From positions 28,003 to 92,002 of the forward strand of contig NZ_CACVBR010000012.1 in assembly GCF_902728265.1 (NCBI RefSeq): 64,000 bases of DNA, written 5' to 3'. A program made the position numbers and the translations under genes. Origin of the DNA: Chryseobacterium potabilaquae (GTDB lineage Bacteria > Bacteroidota > Bacteroidia > Flavobacteriales > Weeksellaceae). The notes below the pieces were generated by a model. That model did not search any database. It worked only from the letters and a program-made list of their open reading frames with translations, and was not told the DNA's origin. Shown here piece by piece: positions 1 to 8,531 of the stretch; within the stretch, counting starts at the first letter, position 1, and the number at the start of each line of letters is the position of its first letter.

Positions 1-553
1 CACTGATGCTCTCTCCTACACAATCTCTTACATTTTCTTCCATAGAAAACCGCTCTATTGTTTCATGAATCAAAGGAAGTCGTACTAATGTCCAATCTAA
101 ACTACTTTTCAACAAAAGTTCATATTCTTTTTGTTTATCGATAGTAGTTTCAGGATAATTTTTATACATCCACTCCGTCGCCATTTTTACTCTATCGCTT
201 TTTTGATCCAAAAAAGTATTCACACTTAAACCCGTTGTCACAATATATCTTTTGATTTGATAATATTCCATGGCTTTAATAACATTGTGAGTAGCCTCAC
301 TAAAAATTGAACTTTCTCCTCTTGGCTGACCTAACGTACTCAGGACGACATTACAATCTTTGATTAAATGATCAATATCACATTCGTTTCTTGCATCCCC
401 TTTTATGATTTCTACTAAAGAGTTCTGAATATTAAGATTTTCAGGATTTCTAGCCAATAACTTGATTGAATATTTTTTATTTAAAAGAGAATCTACAAGA
501 TATCTACCTGATTTTCCTGTTCCCCCTATGACAGCAATTGTATGTGTTTTCAT
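1..553 (-). CDS. NAD(P)H-binding Rossmann protein (NmrA/SDR-like), 3' end outside window
   Basis: Translating the minus strand from the ATG at 553 gives MKTHTIAVIGGTGKSGRYLV, with the glycine-rich GGTGKSGR dinucleotide-binding loop directly at the N-terminus, as in atypical short-chain dehydrogenases of the NAD(P)H-binding (PF13460/NmrA-like) type. Later segments (GDARNECDID, VVLSTLGQPRGE, IVTTGLSV, LDWTLVRLP) match the usual strand/loop order of the family. These proteins act as NAD(P)H sensors or reductases in the cytoplasm; no substrate can be assigned. About 184 codons are visible and the C-terminus runs off the left edge. Family call is firm, function is not. Confidence 0.8.
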   Translation of the reverse strand, partial: MKTHTIAVIGGTGKSGRYLVDSLLNKKYSIKLLARNPENLNIQNSLVEIIKGDARNECDIDHLIKDCNVVLSTLGQPRGESSIFSEATHNVIKAMEYYQIKRYIVTTGLSVNTFLDQKSDRVKMATEWMYKNYPETTIDKQKEYELLLKSSLDWTLVRLPLIHETIERFSMEENVRDCVGESIS

Positions 554-970
554 AATGATTTTATTTGATTTTTGAACAATAAGTAAAAAGATAAAAACAG
601 ATTTTGTTTTTACATTCTTATTCATTTTTTAGACAATAGGATAATACAGTTCAGACTATTTGAACTGTGCATTTTTCAAGCAAGAGTAAATGCTTGAACA
701 TTGGTAATATTTATAACTCAATTTTAATGATATAAAAATAACATTTTCCCTGTACCTACCAAAAGATATTTCTGTAAATGTCTTCTAAATTACTGTTATC
801 CACATTTAATGAAAATTTAGAGGGTATAATTTATAGAATATAACATAAGGTAAATATCCGCTCAATACTGTACAGCAGATAAATAGGAATAATTCTATGA
901 ATCAAAAATTATCCACATTCAATTGTGGATAAAATATTAATTTTAACATCTATTTTATACTTTGTATTGT
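554..970. other. AT-rich intergenic region with three DnaA boxes and two hairpins (origin-like)
   Basis: No gene is seen here. Three perfect matches to the DnaA box TTATCCACA are present: 796-804 on the plus strand, 909-917 on the plus strand and 924-932 on the minus strand. The last two form an inverted pair separated by six bases. Two adjacent inverted repeats also lie here: ACAGTTCA/TGAACTGT (646-668) and TTCAAGCA/TGCTTGAA (675-698). The stretch between them is strongly AT-rich. This combination could be a replication origin or a DnaA-regulated site. Gene orientation to the right is mostly minus, which does not favour an origin at this point. Confidence 0.4.
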
Positions 971-1167
971 AAATATCACTATATTTACTATGTAATATCA
1001 CTGAAGTGGAAACCTATTTTGCATTTTTCAGCTTTGAAATCGCAATTAAATTTATAAAAATTTAAGCATAGCATTGTCGGCTATGCTTTTTTATTGTTGT
1101 CTAATAAAAAAAATGAGATGTTTTTATCTACTGAATCCGTTCCTAAAGAACGGGTTCTTTGTATTTT
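971..1167. repeat. 197-bp direct repeat, copy 1
   Basis: This stretch is nearly identical (a few mismatches and short indels) to 6416-6611, in the same orientation. It contains a hairpin AGCATAGC/GCTATGCT followed by a T-run (about 1065-1093), which would work as a plus-strand terminator, and a second hairpin CCGTTC/GAACGG near its right end. No reading frame is conserved. The two copies bracket the giant secreted-protein locus. It may be a small RNA gene with its own terminator or a recombination relic. Confidence 0.85.
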
Positions 1168-1212
1168 AGATATTCAGAGGTAGTTAAAGAAATTCAACCT
1201 TATTTTAATAAT

Positions 1213-1241
1213 AAAAAACCTCTTGAAATAAATTCAAGAGG
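1213..1241 (-). terminator. Minus-strand terminator of the collapsed gene copy
   Basis: A 9-bp perfect stem (CCTCTTGAA / TTCAAGAGG) with a 5-base loop is followed on the minus strand by six T. The terminator at 1491-1519 has the same stem, so this one was duplicated together with the neighbouring gene. Confidence 0.85.
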
Positions 1242-1440
1242 CACCAATCACACATATATCTAAATTAATAACCATTTGACATATGTCTTACAATTAAACC
1301 TTTCCCATATAATTAGTTTTTTAATTATTATACAACTAGAGCTCCAAAACATATAATATATTAATTTACAGATACTTAAAACAATCCTTATCAGCATTAA
1401 AATCCAAAAAATGGACTTTTGTCTTTTTTTTGGAAAACGA
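1242..1440 (-). pseudogene. Collapsed remnant of a paralogue of the giant T9SS protein gene
   Basis: The right part (about 1310-1440) resembles the upstream region of the intact gene (6180-6310): shared pieces are a TAATTATTATACAA stretch, the AAAATCCA...TGGACTTTT dyad and a CTTTTTTTTGGAA run. The left part (about 1242-1300) resembles the 3' end and trailer of the intact gene, including CCAATCACACATATATC and a degenerate version of the last codons (KGLIVRHM against KKMMVRM). Nearly all of the coding sequence between them is missing. This fits a duplicate that lost about 4.6 kb by internal deletion. It is nonfunctional. Confidence 0.75.
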
Positions 1441-1490
1441 TATAATGAAAGTCTAGCCCCATTCTTTTTTCTATCCTCCTTTACCTATAG

Positions 1491-1519
1491 AAAAAACCTC
1501 TTGAATTAAATTCAAGAGG
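1491..1519 (-). terminator. Minus-strand terminator of the giant secreted protein gene
   Basis: The stem CCTCTTGAA / TTCAAGAGG with a TTAAA-type loop and a T-run on the minus strand lies about 37 bases after the stop codon of the gene ending at 1556. It is a canonical intrinsic terminator. Confidence 0.9.
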
Positions 1520-1555
1520 TACCAATCACACATATATCCTAAATCAAATAACCAT

Positions 1556-4500
1556 TTACATTCTTACCATCATTTTTTTAGAGTATGTTTTTCCTTCAGA
1601 GTCTGTTACTTTTAGTAAATAAACTCCTTTTATTTCAGCAGGCAAATCAATTTTAAGTTCTTCTACAGATTTAGCTTCTTTATTTAAAACATTATGCCCT
1701 TGATAATCAAATATTTCAGCTTTATTTATTTTTTTATTAGTAAACTCACTTCCCAATCGATGTTTTAGAAGAATATAGGCAACATCAGTCATTGGATTAG
1801 GATAAAGCACTACTTCAATCATTTTTTGTTCATCTTCTTTAGACTGTATTGTATTCATCACAGTATTCGTATCTAAAGAGCTTTCATTATCAAACTGAAT
1901 AGTTGCCTTATTAAGAATGACAGTATTAGGCTGTATATTCTTTTTAGGAGAGACTGAAAAAGTTATATATCCTTGAGATCTCTCTGAATCCTGGCTAGTA
2001 GGTGGTAAAAATACATTCTCAATTTTGAAAATAATTTTATTATCAGAAATCTCAGTACTCACATTACCATGACTCGTAGACATAATTTTAAATGTTTCAA
2101 GATCTAATTCCTCTGGTAATCTGTCTATAATTGTTACATTTTGAGTAGCAAAGTTTCCAACATTTTCAAATCTTATGGTATAAGTGAGCTCTTGATTCGG
2201 TAAAATATACCCTTTATCTCCATATCCTTTAGGAGACACAAATATGTCATTAGGATCTATGGCTCCATACACTGTATATTTTTGAGTCACTTTATTATTT
2301 CCAAGAACACAATCATTTGAAGAATTAATTACTTCTCCGCTAAAATCCAACTCATCTCCAATGGAAACTGAAACATCTGTTCCTGTCATAAAAGTAATGA
2401 CTTTATTGTCAAAAGGGTTAATAGGGCCCATATTCCAGCTATATCGGATATAGTTTTTACCATTTTCTGTAAAATTAACTTTCTGAGCAATTGGCATGGA
2501 AGGATTCGTAATGCTTACAGTAGCAGGGGTAACAAAATTAACGACACTAGCATTAGAGATATTTCGAGATATATTACTTACTACCATTTTAAACTGATTA
2601 TTAGTATACCCTTTTCTAATGGCAGTCCCCCCCATACTCATTTTTAAATCTGTTCCTGCACAAGTTGCATTCGCTGCAATATAAATATTTTGAGTAGGCA
2701 AATAATTACTTAGATCATAGTGAACTAAAGAACCTGCTGACAATCCATTCTCCTCTAGTATCTTCAAGTCCACACTGTTTTGTGTAACAAAAAAGTTAAA
2801 TACACCATTATCATTTGCATATACTTTTACATTATTTGGTGATACTTTTAGCCCTGCTCTAGCTACTACAGGCTCATTATCTTGTTTTTGTCCATCATTA
2901 TTACTATCAAAATATACAATACCGGTAACTTTTGTTTGAACAGGCTCCGTTATCTCAAGAATTTGATTAATAGCAATATTATTAAGTGTTTGTGTAATTC
3001 CACTTGGCCATTTTACCGTAATGGTTTTAACAATAGTAGCATTTCCTAAACCAAAATGTTGGGTATAACTACTCTGCCCTCCAAAACCACTTTGACTGTT
3101 CACCTCTCTCATTTGAACCTTAGTTCCTGTTTCTACATATACTTTTGCTCCAATTGCAGACCCGTTACTTACAGTAGCTTTTAAATTAATTTCTATCCAT
3201 TTATTACTATTCCCATTATTAATAAAAATATGATTTTTCTGATTAGAATGAGTCGCTACAGCTAAATCCAAATCTCCATCGTGATCAAAATCACTCCACG
3301 CATGCCCAAAGGAAAGTCCAAAATTATAAGTAATTGCTTCATCTCTATTTTCAGTAAAGTTGCCATTTCCATCATTAAAATATAAAAACTTTCTAATTCT
3401 ATCATTGGTAACAAACAAATCTAGATCACCATCATTATCGATATCAGCGAAGCTACATCCATGAGAACTTCCTCCTTGATTTACAATAGAATTTGTAATT
3501 TTTTCAAAATTGCCATTTCCAAGATTTTTGTATAAAAAATTGCTTGTAGTATTGGAATTGGTAACAAATAAATCTAAATCGCCATCATTATCAATATCTC
3601 CCCAACAGCTTCCTACCGATTTACCACCTTCTTGATTTATAATAATATTTTTCTTAGAAAAAGTACCATTCCCATCATTATGAAATAAAGAGTTTTTACT
3701 ACCAGATCCATTAGGGACAAACAAATCCATCAATCCATCTTGATCATAATCTGCCCATGTCGGCCCAAGCGACGAATTGGCTTCTAAAGGAATAGCATCA
3801 GCAGTTTCTTTTGCGAAAGCACCATTACTGGTATTTTTATGTAATTCATTATATTTCGTAGGAAAATAATTACACATGAATAAGTCTACTTTATTATCAT
3901 TATTATAATCTGCAAAAGCTCCACCGTGATAATAAGAAACATCTTGAGTAAAGGATTTTGTGTTATCTGCCACTAAAACTCCATTGTCATTTCTATAAAA
4001 ACGATTAGGTTTTTGAGTATTATTGAGTACTAATAAATCTTCATCTCCATCATTATCTATATCTGCCCAAGTATTACTCATAGAAATTCCATCCTCAGGC
4101 ATTACTTGGCCTGCCGTAAAACCTCCATGTTTATTGTTCATAAATATTAAATTAGGAGCTGCAGTTCCCATATCGGTAACATATATATCATCATAACCAT
4201 CGTTATTAATATCAATCCAACTAATCGTCCATGAATTGGTGCTTACCGCATTAAAAACAGGATCTTCCAAATGTGAGAAAATTAATTTAGATGTATTATT
4301 AGTTTCCACAGATACTGATTTTGTACTCGTAGATTGTTGCGTCTCTCCATTCACTTTTCCTGTTACTACAGTTTCTACAGTCGAGTTGAGTACAGTACCA
4401 ATCAGCTCTCCGTTATTAGCGCCTACTGTAGCCATTACTTTTGTTTCTACTTGATAGGTTGAATTAGGCTGAAGAGTAGGTAAGTTATTATATTCTACTT

Positions 4501-6178
4501 TAGTTTTATCCGCAAGTTCTGTAATAGTGCCTGGTCTTTGTGTTTGGTTTGGATTAATTATTTTAGATTCAATAACTTTAAGCCCATCTTGTACAATCAC
4601 TTCCACAGTGGGCGATGTTACCTCCGCGCTCGTTTTAATTTGAGAGACGATAGTTGCTTGTTCTTTCGGGATAAGGGTATCATCATTTATAGTACTCACT
4701 TGGCTAAAAGAATGTCCTAATGAACTCCCTGTATAACACATCCAGTTATCATTAAAATTACTATTCATAACCGCAATATCATTATTACTAGTCACTAATA
4801 AATAAGGTCTTTCTACACCGGAATTAGTTCCTGTTCCATTATAAAATGCTTTCCACTCTGCTAAACTTATTGAGCAGTCAACATATTTTTCTGGAGCTAT
4901 TGTAAAAGTTTTACTAAATTTCGTACCATTTGTAAGAGCATCTTTTACGGTAACCGTGGCTCCTATTTTTGAAAATAAATATAAATGAGAGAAAGATCCA
5001 TTATATTTTGAACCGGTTAAAGGATTAGTAACATTAATTTCATTTCCGGGAGGGGCAATATAGGTTAAGAAATTTTTGCCGGCGGTCGTTCCGTTTTCTG
5101 AAGAAACCATAGTAGCCATATCTGAAGTTCCCGGTTGGCCTGTTTCAAACCAATTGCCTTCAAAAACAGAAACTTTTTTTCCTGCGGAACAAGTAATTCT
5201 GAAAACATTAGGATAAGAAACATTTCCATTGGTTTTTCCTACCCAATCTCCCGCAGCTAACCGATTAAGAGAAAAGCTTTTCACAGCAACCCAATTACCA
5301 TTTACAAAGCGATCTAGTTGTACTGTATTAGAGTTATCCCAACTTACTATTCTAATTTCTTGCTCTCCACCCGATTGGTATGGAACAGCAAAATACATCA
5401 ATTCTCCTGAAGAGCTTCCATTGGAAGTCGGAACATAGCCCCCACCGTCTCGTTCGTTTCCATAGAGAGCCCCGTATTGCATTGTGACAGGTTTATTTGC
5501 AATCAACATGTAGGTTTCTCCAGAAATCATCACATCTCTTCCGAGTGTCGAATTGTAAATTAAATCTTGGCCTCTGTTGATGGTTTTAGAAAAAACTTTA
5601 ACCGGATTCTCCATATTAACATCAGTAAACCCAGTATTAGTTTTAGGTTGAGTAGAAATTTTATAAAAATCTATTACTGTATTATCTTGATAAGCAAATA
5701 CATTAATATCTCTATTAGAAGAAGTAATCATAGGCGCATACACCATAAATTTTTGCCCGATTGAACTTTTATCAACACTGGGAACCCAATCATGTTGCCA
5801 ATCACTATTGGTACTTTGAGAAGTATATACTAATTTATTTGATTTTACAATAAAATAATCCCCATCCCATTTTAAGGTCCCTCCAGAAGCATAACGCGCA
5901 TCATCATTAATTCCATTGTCTTTAATATATAAAATGTAACTTTGTCCTGCCTTTAAGATTCCCGATTTAGAATCATCAGTATCTCCATCTGCACCATCAT
6001 CAATGATATTAAATTCTGTATCATCATATATTGCAGTGACTATCAGACAAACATTCCTTTGTACCGCATCAGCGTTTGGTGGAACATATATTTGAAAATA
6101 GGTTGATGGTTCTCCGGTTGCTTGTATTTTACTTATTCCTATGAGTATAATAAGTAAAGTGATAAATCTTTTTAACAT
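1556..6178 (-). CDS. Giant T9SS-secreted FG-GAP/VCBS repeat protein
   Basis: A 1540-aa exported protein. The start is set at the internal Met giving MLKRFITLLIILIGISKIQA, a clean signal peptide; the 18 codons upstream belong to the leader region. Order of parts: IgGFc-binding-like N-terminal half (about 20-480); seven calcium-binding-type FG-GAP/VCBS blades with DxDxDGxxD loops (DINNDGYDD, DIDNDGDED, DYDQDGLMD, DIDNDGDLD and similar, about 650-970); an ASPIC/UnbV segment (about 995-1075); an SdrD-B-like linker (FDSNNDGQKQDNEP); a DUF11-like conserved repeat (about 1295-1435); and a type A sorting tail starting VVLYPNPMTD and ending KKMMVRM. Known families suggest a surface adhesin or carbohydrate/protein-binding propeller delivered by the Por system. 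The ligand is unknown. It stands alone with its own terminator and has a deleted sister copy downstream. Confidence 0.9.
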   Translation of the reverse strand: MLKRFITLLIILIGISKIQATGEPSTYFQIYVPPNADAVQRNVCLIVTAIYDDTEFNIIDDGADGDTDDSKSGILKAGQSYILYIKDNGINDDARYASGGTLKWDGDYFIVKSNKLVYTSQSTNSDWQHDWVPSVDKSSIGQKFMVYAPMITSSNRDINVFAYQDNTVIDFYKISTQPKTNTGFTDVNMENPVKVFSKTINRGQDLIYNSTLGRDVMISGETYMLIANKPVTMQYGALYGNERDGGGYVPTSNGSSSGELMYFAVPYQSGGEQEIRIVSWDNSNTVQLDRFVNGNWVAVKSFSLNRLAAGDWVGKTNGNVSYPNVFRITCSAGKKVSVFEGNWFETGQPGTSDMATMVSSENGTTAGKNFLTYIAPPGNEINVTNPLTGSKYNGSFSHLYLFSKIGATVTVKDALTNGTKFSKTFTIAPEKYVDCSISLAEWKAFYNGTGTNSGVERPYLLVTSNNDIAVMNSNFNDNWMCYTGSSLGHSFSQVSTINDDTLIPKEQATIVSQIKTSAEVTSPTVEVIVQDGLKVIESKIINPNQTQRPGTITELADKTKVEYNNLPTLQPNSTYQVETKVMATVGANNGELIGTVLNSTVETVVTGKVNGETQQSTSTKSVSVETNNTSKLIFSHLEDPVFNAVSTNSWTISWIDINNDGYDDIYVTDMGTAAPNLIFMNNKHGGFTAGQVMPEDGISMSNTWADIDNDGDEDLLVLNNTQKPNRFYRNDNGVLVADNTKSFTQDVSYYHGGAFADYNNDNKVDLFMCNYFPTKYNELHKNTSNGAFAKETADAIPLEANSSLGPTWADYDQDGLMDLFVPNGSGSKNSLFHNDGNGTFSKKNIIINQEGGKSVGSCWGDIDNDGDLDLFVTNSNTTSNFLYKNLGNGNFEKITNSIVNQGGSSHGCSFADIDNDGDLDLFVTNDRIRKFLYFNDGNGNFTENRDEAITYNFGLSFGHAWSDFDHDGDLDLAVATHSNQKNHIFINNGNSNKWIEINLKATVSNGSAIGAKVYVETGTKVQMREVNSQSGFGGQSSYTQHFGLGNATIVKTITVKWPSGITQTLNNIAINQILEITEPVQTKVTGIVYFDSNNDGQKQDNEPVVARAGLKVSPNNVKVYANDNGVFNFFVTQNSVDLKILEENGLSAGSLVHYDLSNYLPTQNIYIAANATCAGTDLKMSMGGTAIRKGYTNNQFKMVVSNISRNISNASVVNFVTPATVSITNPSMPIAQKVNFTENGKNYIRYSWNMGPINPFDNKVITFMTGTDVSVSIGDELDFSGEVINSSNDCVLGNNKVTQKYTVYGAIDPNDIFVSPKGYGDKGYILPNQELTYTIRFENVGNFATQNVTIIDRLPEELDLETFKIMSTSHGNVSTEISDNKIIFKIENVFLPPTSQDSERSQGYITFSVSPKKNIQPNTVILNKATIQFDNESSLDTNTVMNTIQSKEDEQKMIEVVLYPNPMTDVAYILLKHRLGSEFTNKKINKAEIFDYQGHNVLNKEAKSVEELKIDLPAEIKGVYLLKVTDSEGKTYSKKMMVRM

Positions 6179-6259
6179 AGTATTTAATTTTCTAATTATT
6201 ATACAATTAGAATTCCCAAACAAATAAAACAATGATTATCAATAACTTAAATATTGTAG

Positions 6260-6310
6260 CATAGTTGATAAAAATCCATTTTTTGGACTTTTATCTTTTT
6301 TTTGGAATGA
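6260..6310 (-). promoter_or_regulatory. Conserved upstream dyad of the giant secreted protein gene
   Basis: A dyad AAATCCA-TTTTT-TGGACTTT followed by a T-rich run lies about 90 bases upstream of the start codon. It is preserved in the upstream remnant of the collapsed copy at about 1398-1435. Conservation in an otherwise drifting duplicate suggests a regulatory or transcript-structure role. No regulator is identified. Confidence 0.4.
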
Positions 6311-6415
6311 TAACGGAGAGGAGTAATGGAATATCTATAAATCTAATACAATCTAAAAACTGGAGATAAAAAAAGTCCCAACAATATTTAATATTAAATT
6401 CATATTTCATATTAA

Positions 6416-6611
6416 AAATATCACTATATTTACTATGTAATATCACTGAAGTGGAAACATATTTTGCATTTTTCAGCTTTGAAATCGCAATTAAATTTAT
6501 AAAAATTTAAGCATAGCATTGTCGGCTATGCTTTTTTTATTGTTGTCTAATTAAAAAAATGAGATGTTTTATCTACTGAATCCGTTCCTAAAGAACGGGT
6601 TCTTTATATTT
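6416..6611. repeat. 197-bp direct repeat, copy 2
   Basis: Second copy of the repeat at 971-1167, with the same two hairpins (GCATAGC/GCTATGC plus T-run; CCGTTC/GAACGG). It lies between the upstream region of the giant gene and the tRNA-Arg gene. Differences from copy 1 are scattered single bases and homopolymer length changes. Confidence 0.85.
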
Positions 6612-6656
6612 TTATATTTAAAAAGTTTTTAGGAAATTTAATGGTACAATTACTAA

Positions 6657-6728
6657 GGCCTCATAGTTCAACGGATAGAATAGAAGTTTCCTAAACTTTA
6701 GATCCAGGTTCGATTCCTGGTGAGGCTA
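6657..6728 (+). tRNA. tRNA-Arg (anticodon CCT)
   Basis: A full cloverleaf can be folded: acceptor GGCCTCA/TGAGGCT, D-stem GTTC/GAAT, anticodon stem GAAGT/ACTTT with loop TTCCTAA (anticodon CCT, reading AGG), and T-arm CCAGG-TTCGATT-CCTGG. The 3' CCA is not encoded, as is common in Bacteroidota, so it must be added after transcription. The 172 bases from here to the next gene hold only a short inverted repeat (TGATGAT/ATCATCA). Confidence 0.95.
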
Positions 6729-6900
6729 CAAAAAACCTCTACAAATACTATCGAAAAGATGCTCCTAAATTATCTCCATTATGTGAATTATGAAAGAATT
6801 CTCTCTTTAAGAACTATTTTGAAACAACATACTTAAGTGTTGAGAATTGATGATAATGACGATCATCATAAATTATCAGCAACGGATAAGAGTCACTAAT

Positions 6901-7965
6901 TTAGTCGATTTTTTTCACTACTGCTTTTTCCGCCTCCTTTCGACTTCCATCAAACCCATCTACTCCACTTACGGTTGTATATTTTAATACAAATTTCTTA
7001 CCTGGATTCAATCTATTATAAACACTTTGACACATCAAGGTAGCCTCATGAAAACCACAAAGAATTAACTTTAGTTTACCTGGATAAGTGTTAATATCTC
7101 CTATTGCATAGATCCCTTCAATATTGGTTTGATAATCTAATGCATTGTTGACAACAATGGCATTTTTTTCAATATTTAATCCCCAATTACCAATTTCACC
7201 TAATTTGGGAGTCAAGCCGAACAAAGGAATAAAATAATCCGTCTCAAGATCATAAGCCTCCTCTCCTTCAACTTCTACAGTAATTGCTTCCACCTTACCA
7301 TCTCCTTTGATAGCAGTAACTTCAGCCGGAGTAATTAATTTAATTTTACCCTCATTCTTTAAGTCCTGGACTTTTTCAACAGAATCCAAAGCTCCTCTAA
7401 ACTCATTTCTTCTATGGATTAAGGTAACTTCACTCGCTACGTTGGATAAAAAGATGCTCCAATCAAGTGCAGAATCTCCTCCTCCGGCAATAACCACTTT
7501 TTTATTTCTAAAATGTTCTGGTTCTTTAACAAAATATTCAAGACCTTTTTCTTCATAATCTGTAATATTTTCAATAGTAGGTTTTCTAGGTTCAAAAGTA
7601 CCCAAGCCTCCTGCAATCGCAATAGCCTTAGCTCTATGTACAGTACCTTTATTGGTGATTACTTCAAACCATTCATCATCTACTTTTGTATAAGAGACTG
7701 CCGTTTCACCTAATGTAAACCCAGGTTGGAACTGCTTAATTTGCTCCATTAAATTATCAATTAATTCTCCTGCATTTACCGAGGGATACCCAGGAATATC
7801 AAAAATAGGTTTTTTAGGATATAATTCCGCTAATTGCCCTCCCGGCTGAGGAAGTGCATCAATAATATGGCACTTCATTTTTAGTAGTCCTGCTTCAAAT
7901 ACAGCAAAAAGTCCAGTAGGTCCCGCTCCTATAATCAATATATCGGTAGTTATCATAAAATTCAT
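6901..7965 (-). CDS. Ferredoxin/flavodoxin--NADP+ reductase, thioredoxin-reductase-like
   Basis: A 354-aa cytoplasmic flavoprotein. The FAD motif GAGPTG lies at about residues 13-18, the NADPH-binding GGGDSALDW at about 160-168, and a C-terminal FAD segment GIYAIGDINTYPGKLKLI follows. The CxxC redox pair of true thioredoxin reductases is absent, which places it with the YumC-type ferredoxin-NADP reductases. That family moves electrons between NADPH and ferredoxin or flavodoxin. Start could be the first Met or the Met three residues later (MITTDILIIG). It stands alone; the neighbouring monooxygenase operon on the same strand could use its electrons but this is speculation. Confidence 0.85.
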   Translation of the reverse strand: MNFMITTDILIIGAGPTGLFAVFEAGLLKMKCHIIDALPQPGGQLAELYPKKPIFDIPGYPSVNAGELIDNLMEQIKQFQPGFTLGETAVSYTKVDDEWFEVITNKGTVHRAKAIAIAGGLGTFEPRKPTIENITDYEEKGLEYFVKEPEHFRNKKVVIAGGGDSALDWSIFLSNVASEVTLIHRRNEFRGALDSVEKVQDLKNEGKIKLITPAEVTAIKGDGKVEAITVEVEGEEAYDLETDYFIPLFGLTPKLGEIGNWGLNIEKNAIVVNNALDYQTNIEGIYAIGDINTYPGKLKLILCGFHEATLMCQSVYNRLNPGKKFVLKYTTVSGVDGFDGSRKEAEKAVVKKID

Positions 7966-8114
7966 AAGTATAAGTAAAGTTATCTCTTTTTTAAATTCAA
8001 AATAGGCCAGGTTATATCTCGCAAAGATCTATAAGATCTCTTGTAAATAGTAATATTAAATGGCCTCACTCCCATTCCATAATTATCTAAAATTAAATCC
8101 TATAACTTCTTATA

Positions 8115-8531
8115 TTAAATGATAATTAATTTAATAATAATCAGTATAAAAATAATCAAACATACAGGAGTATAATACTTTCCATCCAGCCTTGCAAATT
8201 CGGTTCCGTTAATTTTCTTGAAGAACCCTACATATTTGAAATCACCGATAGCCCTCATAAGAAAAATGATCGCTACAATGGTTTTTGAATATAGAGAGAC
8301 TTTGGGAGATATGAAATCCAAATTTTCATTATTCATCAATAAAATAAAACTCAGCAGAATTATTCCCACTCCAAAACACGAAAAAAAACTTGGGGTAAAG
8401 AGAGGAGTACCTTCTGGCGTAGTTGGTACAGCTTGTTGTTTCCCCCAATTACCTCCAAAAGCCCAATATATATGTATACCTCCTATACATAAAAAAATTA
8501 AGCTTAATGCTATATTACAAAATAGATTCAT
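8115..8531 (-). CDS. DUF3995-type integral membrane protein
   Basis: A 138-aa protein with four hydrophobic segments (about 4-24, 48-66, 80-95 and 118-138) and the family-like WAFGGNWGKQQAVPT loop after the first segment. DUF3995 proteins are small inner-membrane proteins of unknown role. The gene overlaps the end of the FAD monooxygenase gene by 17 bases and is the last gene of the anthranilate-type operon, so it is probably translated together with it. Possible roles include product export or immunity, but nothing in the sequence shows this. Confidence 0.75.
   Translation of the reverse strand: MNLFCNIALSLIFLCIGGIHIYWAFGGNWGKQQAVPTTPEGTPLFTPSFFSCFGVGIILLSFILLMNNENLDFISPKVSLYSKTIVAIIFLMRAIGDFKYVGFFKKINGTEFARLDGKYYTPVCLIIFILIIIKLIII

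Noticed and set aside
4236..5764. Several open frames on the plus strand inside the giant secreted protein gene
   Set aside because: They are antisense to a gene with complete signal peptide, repeat blades and sorting tail and have no features of their own.
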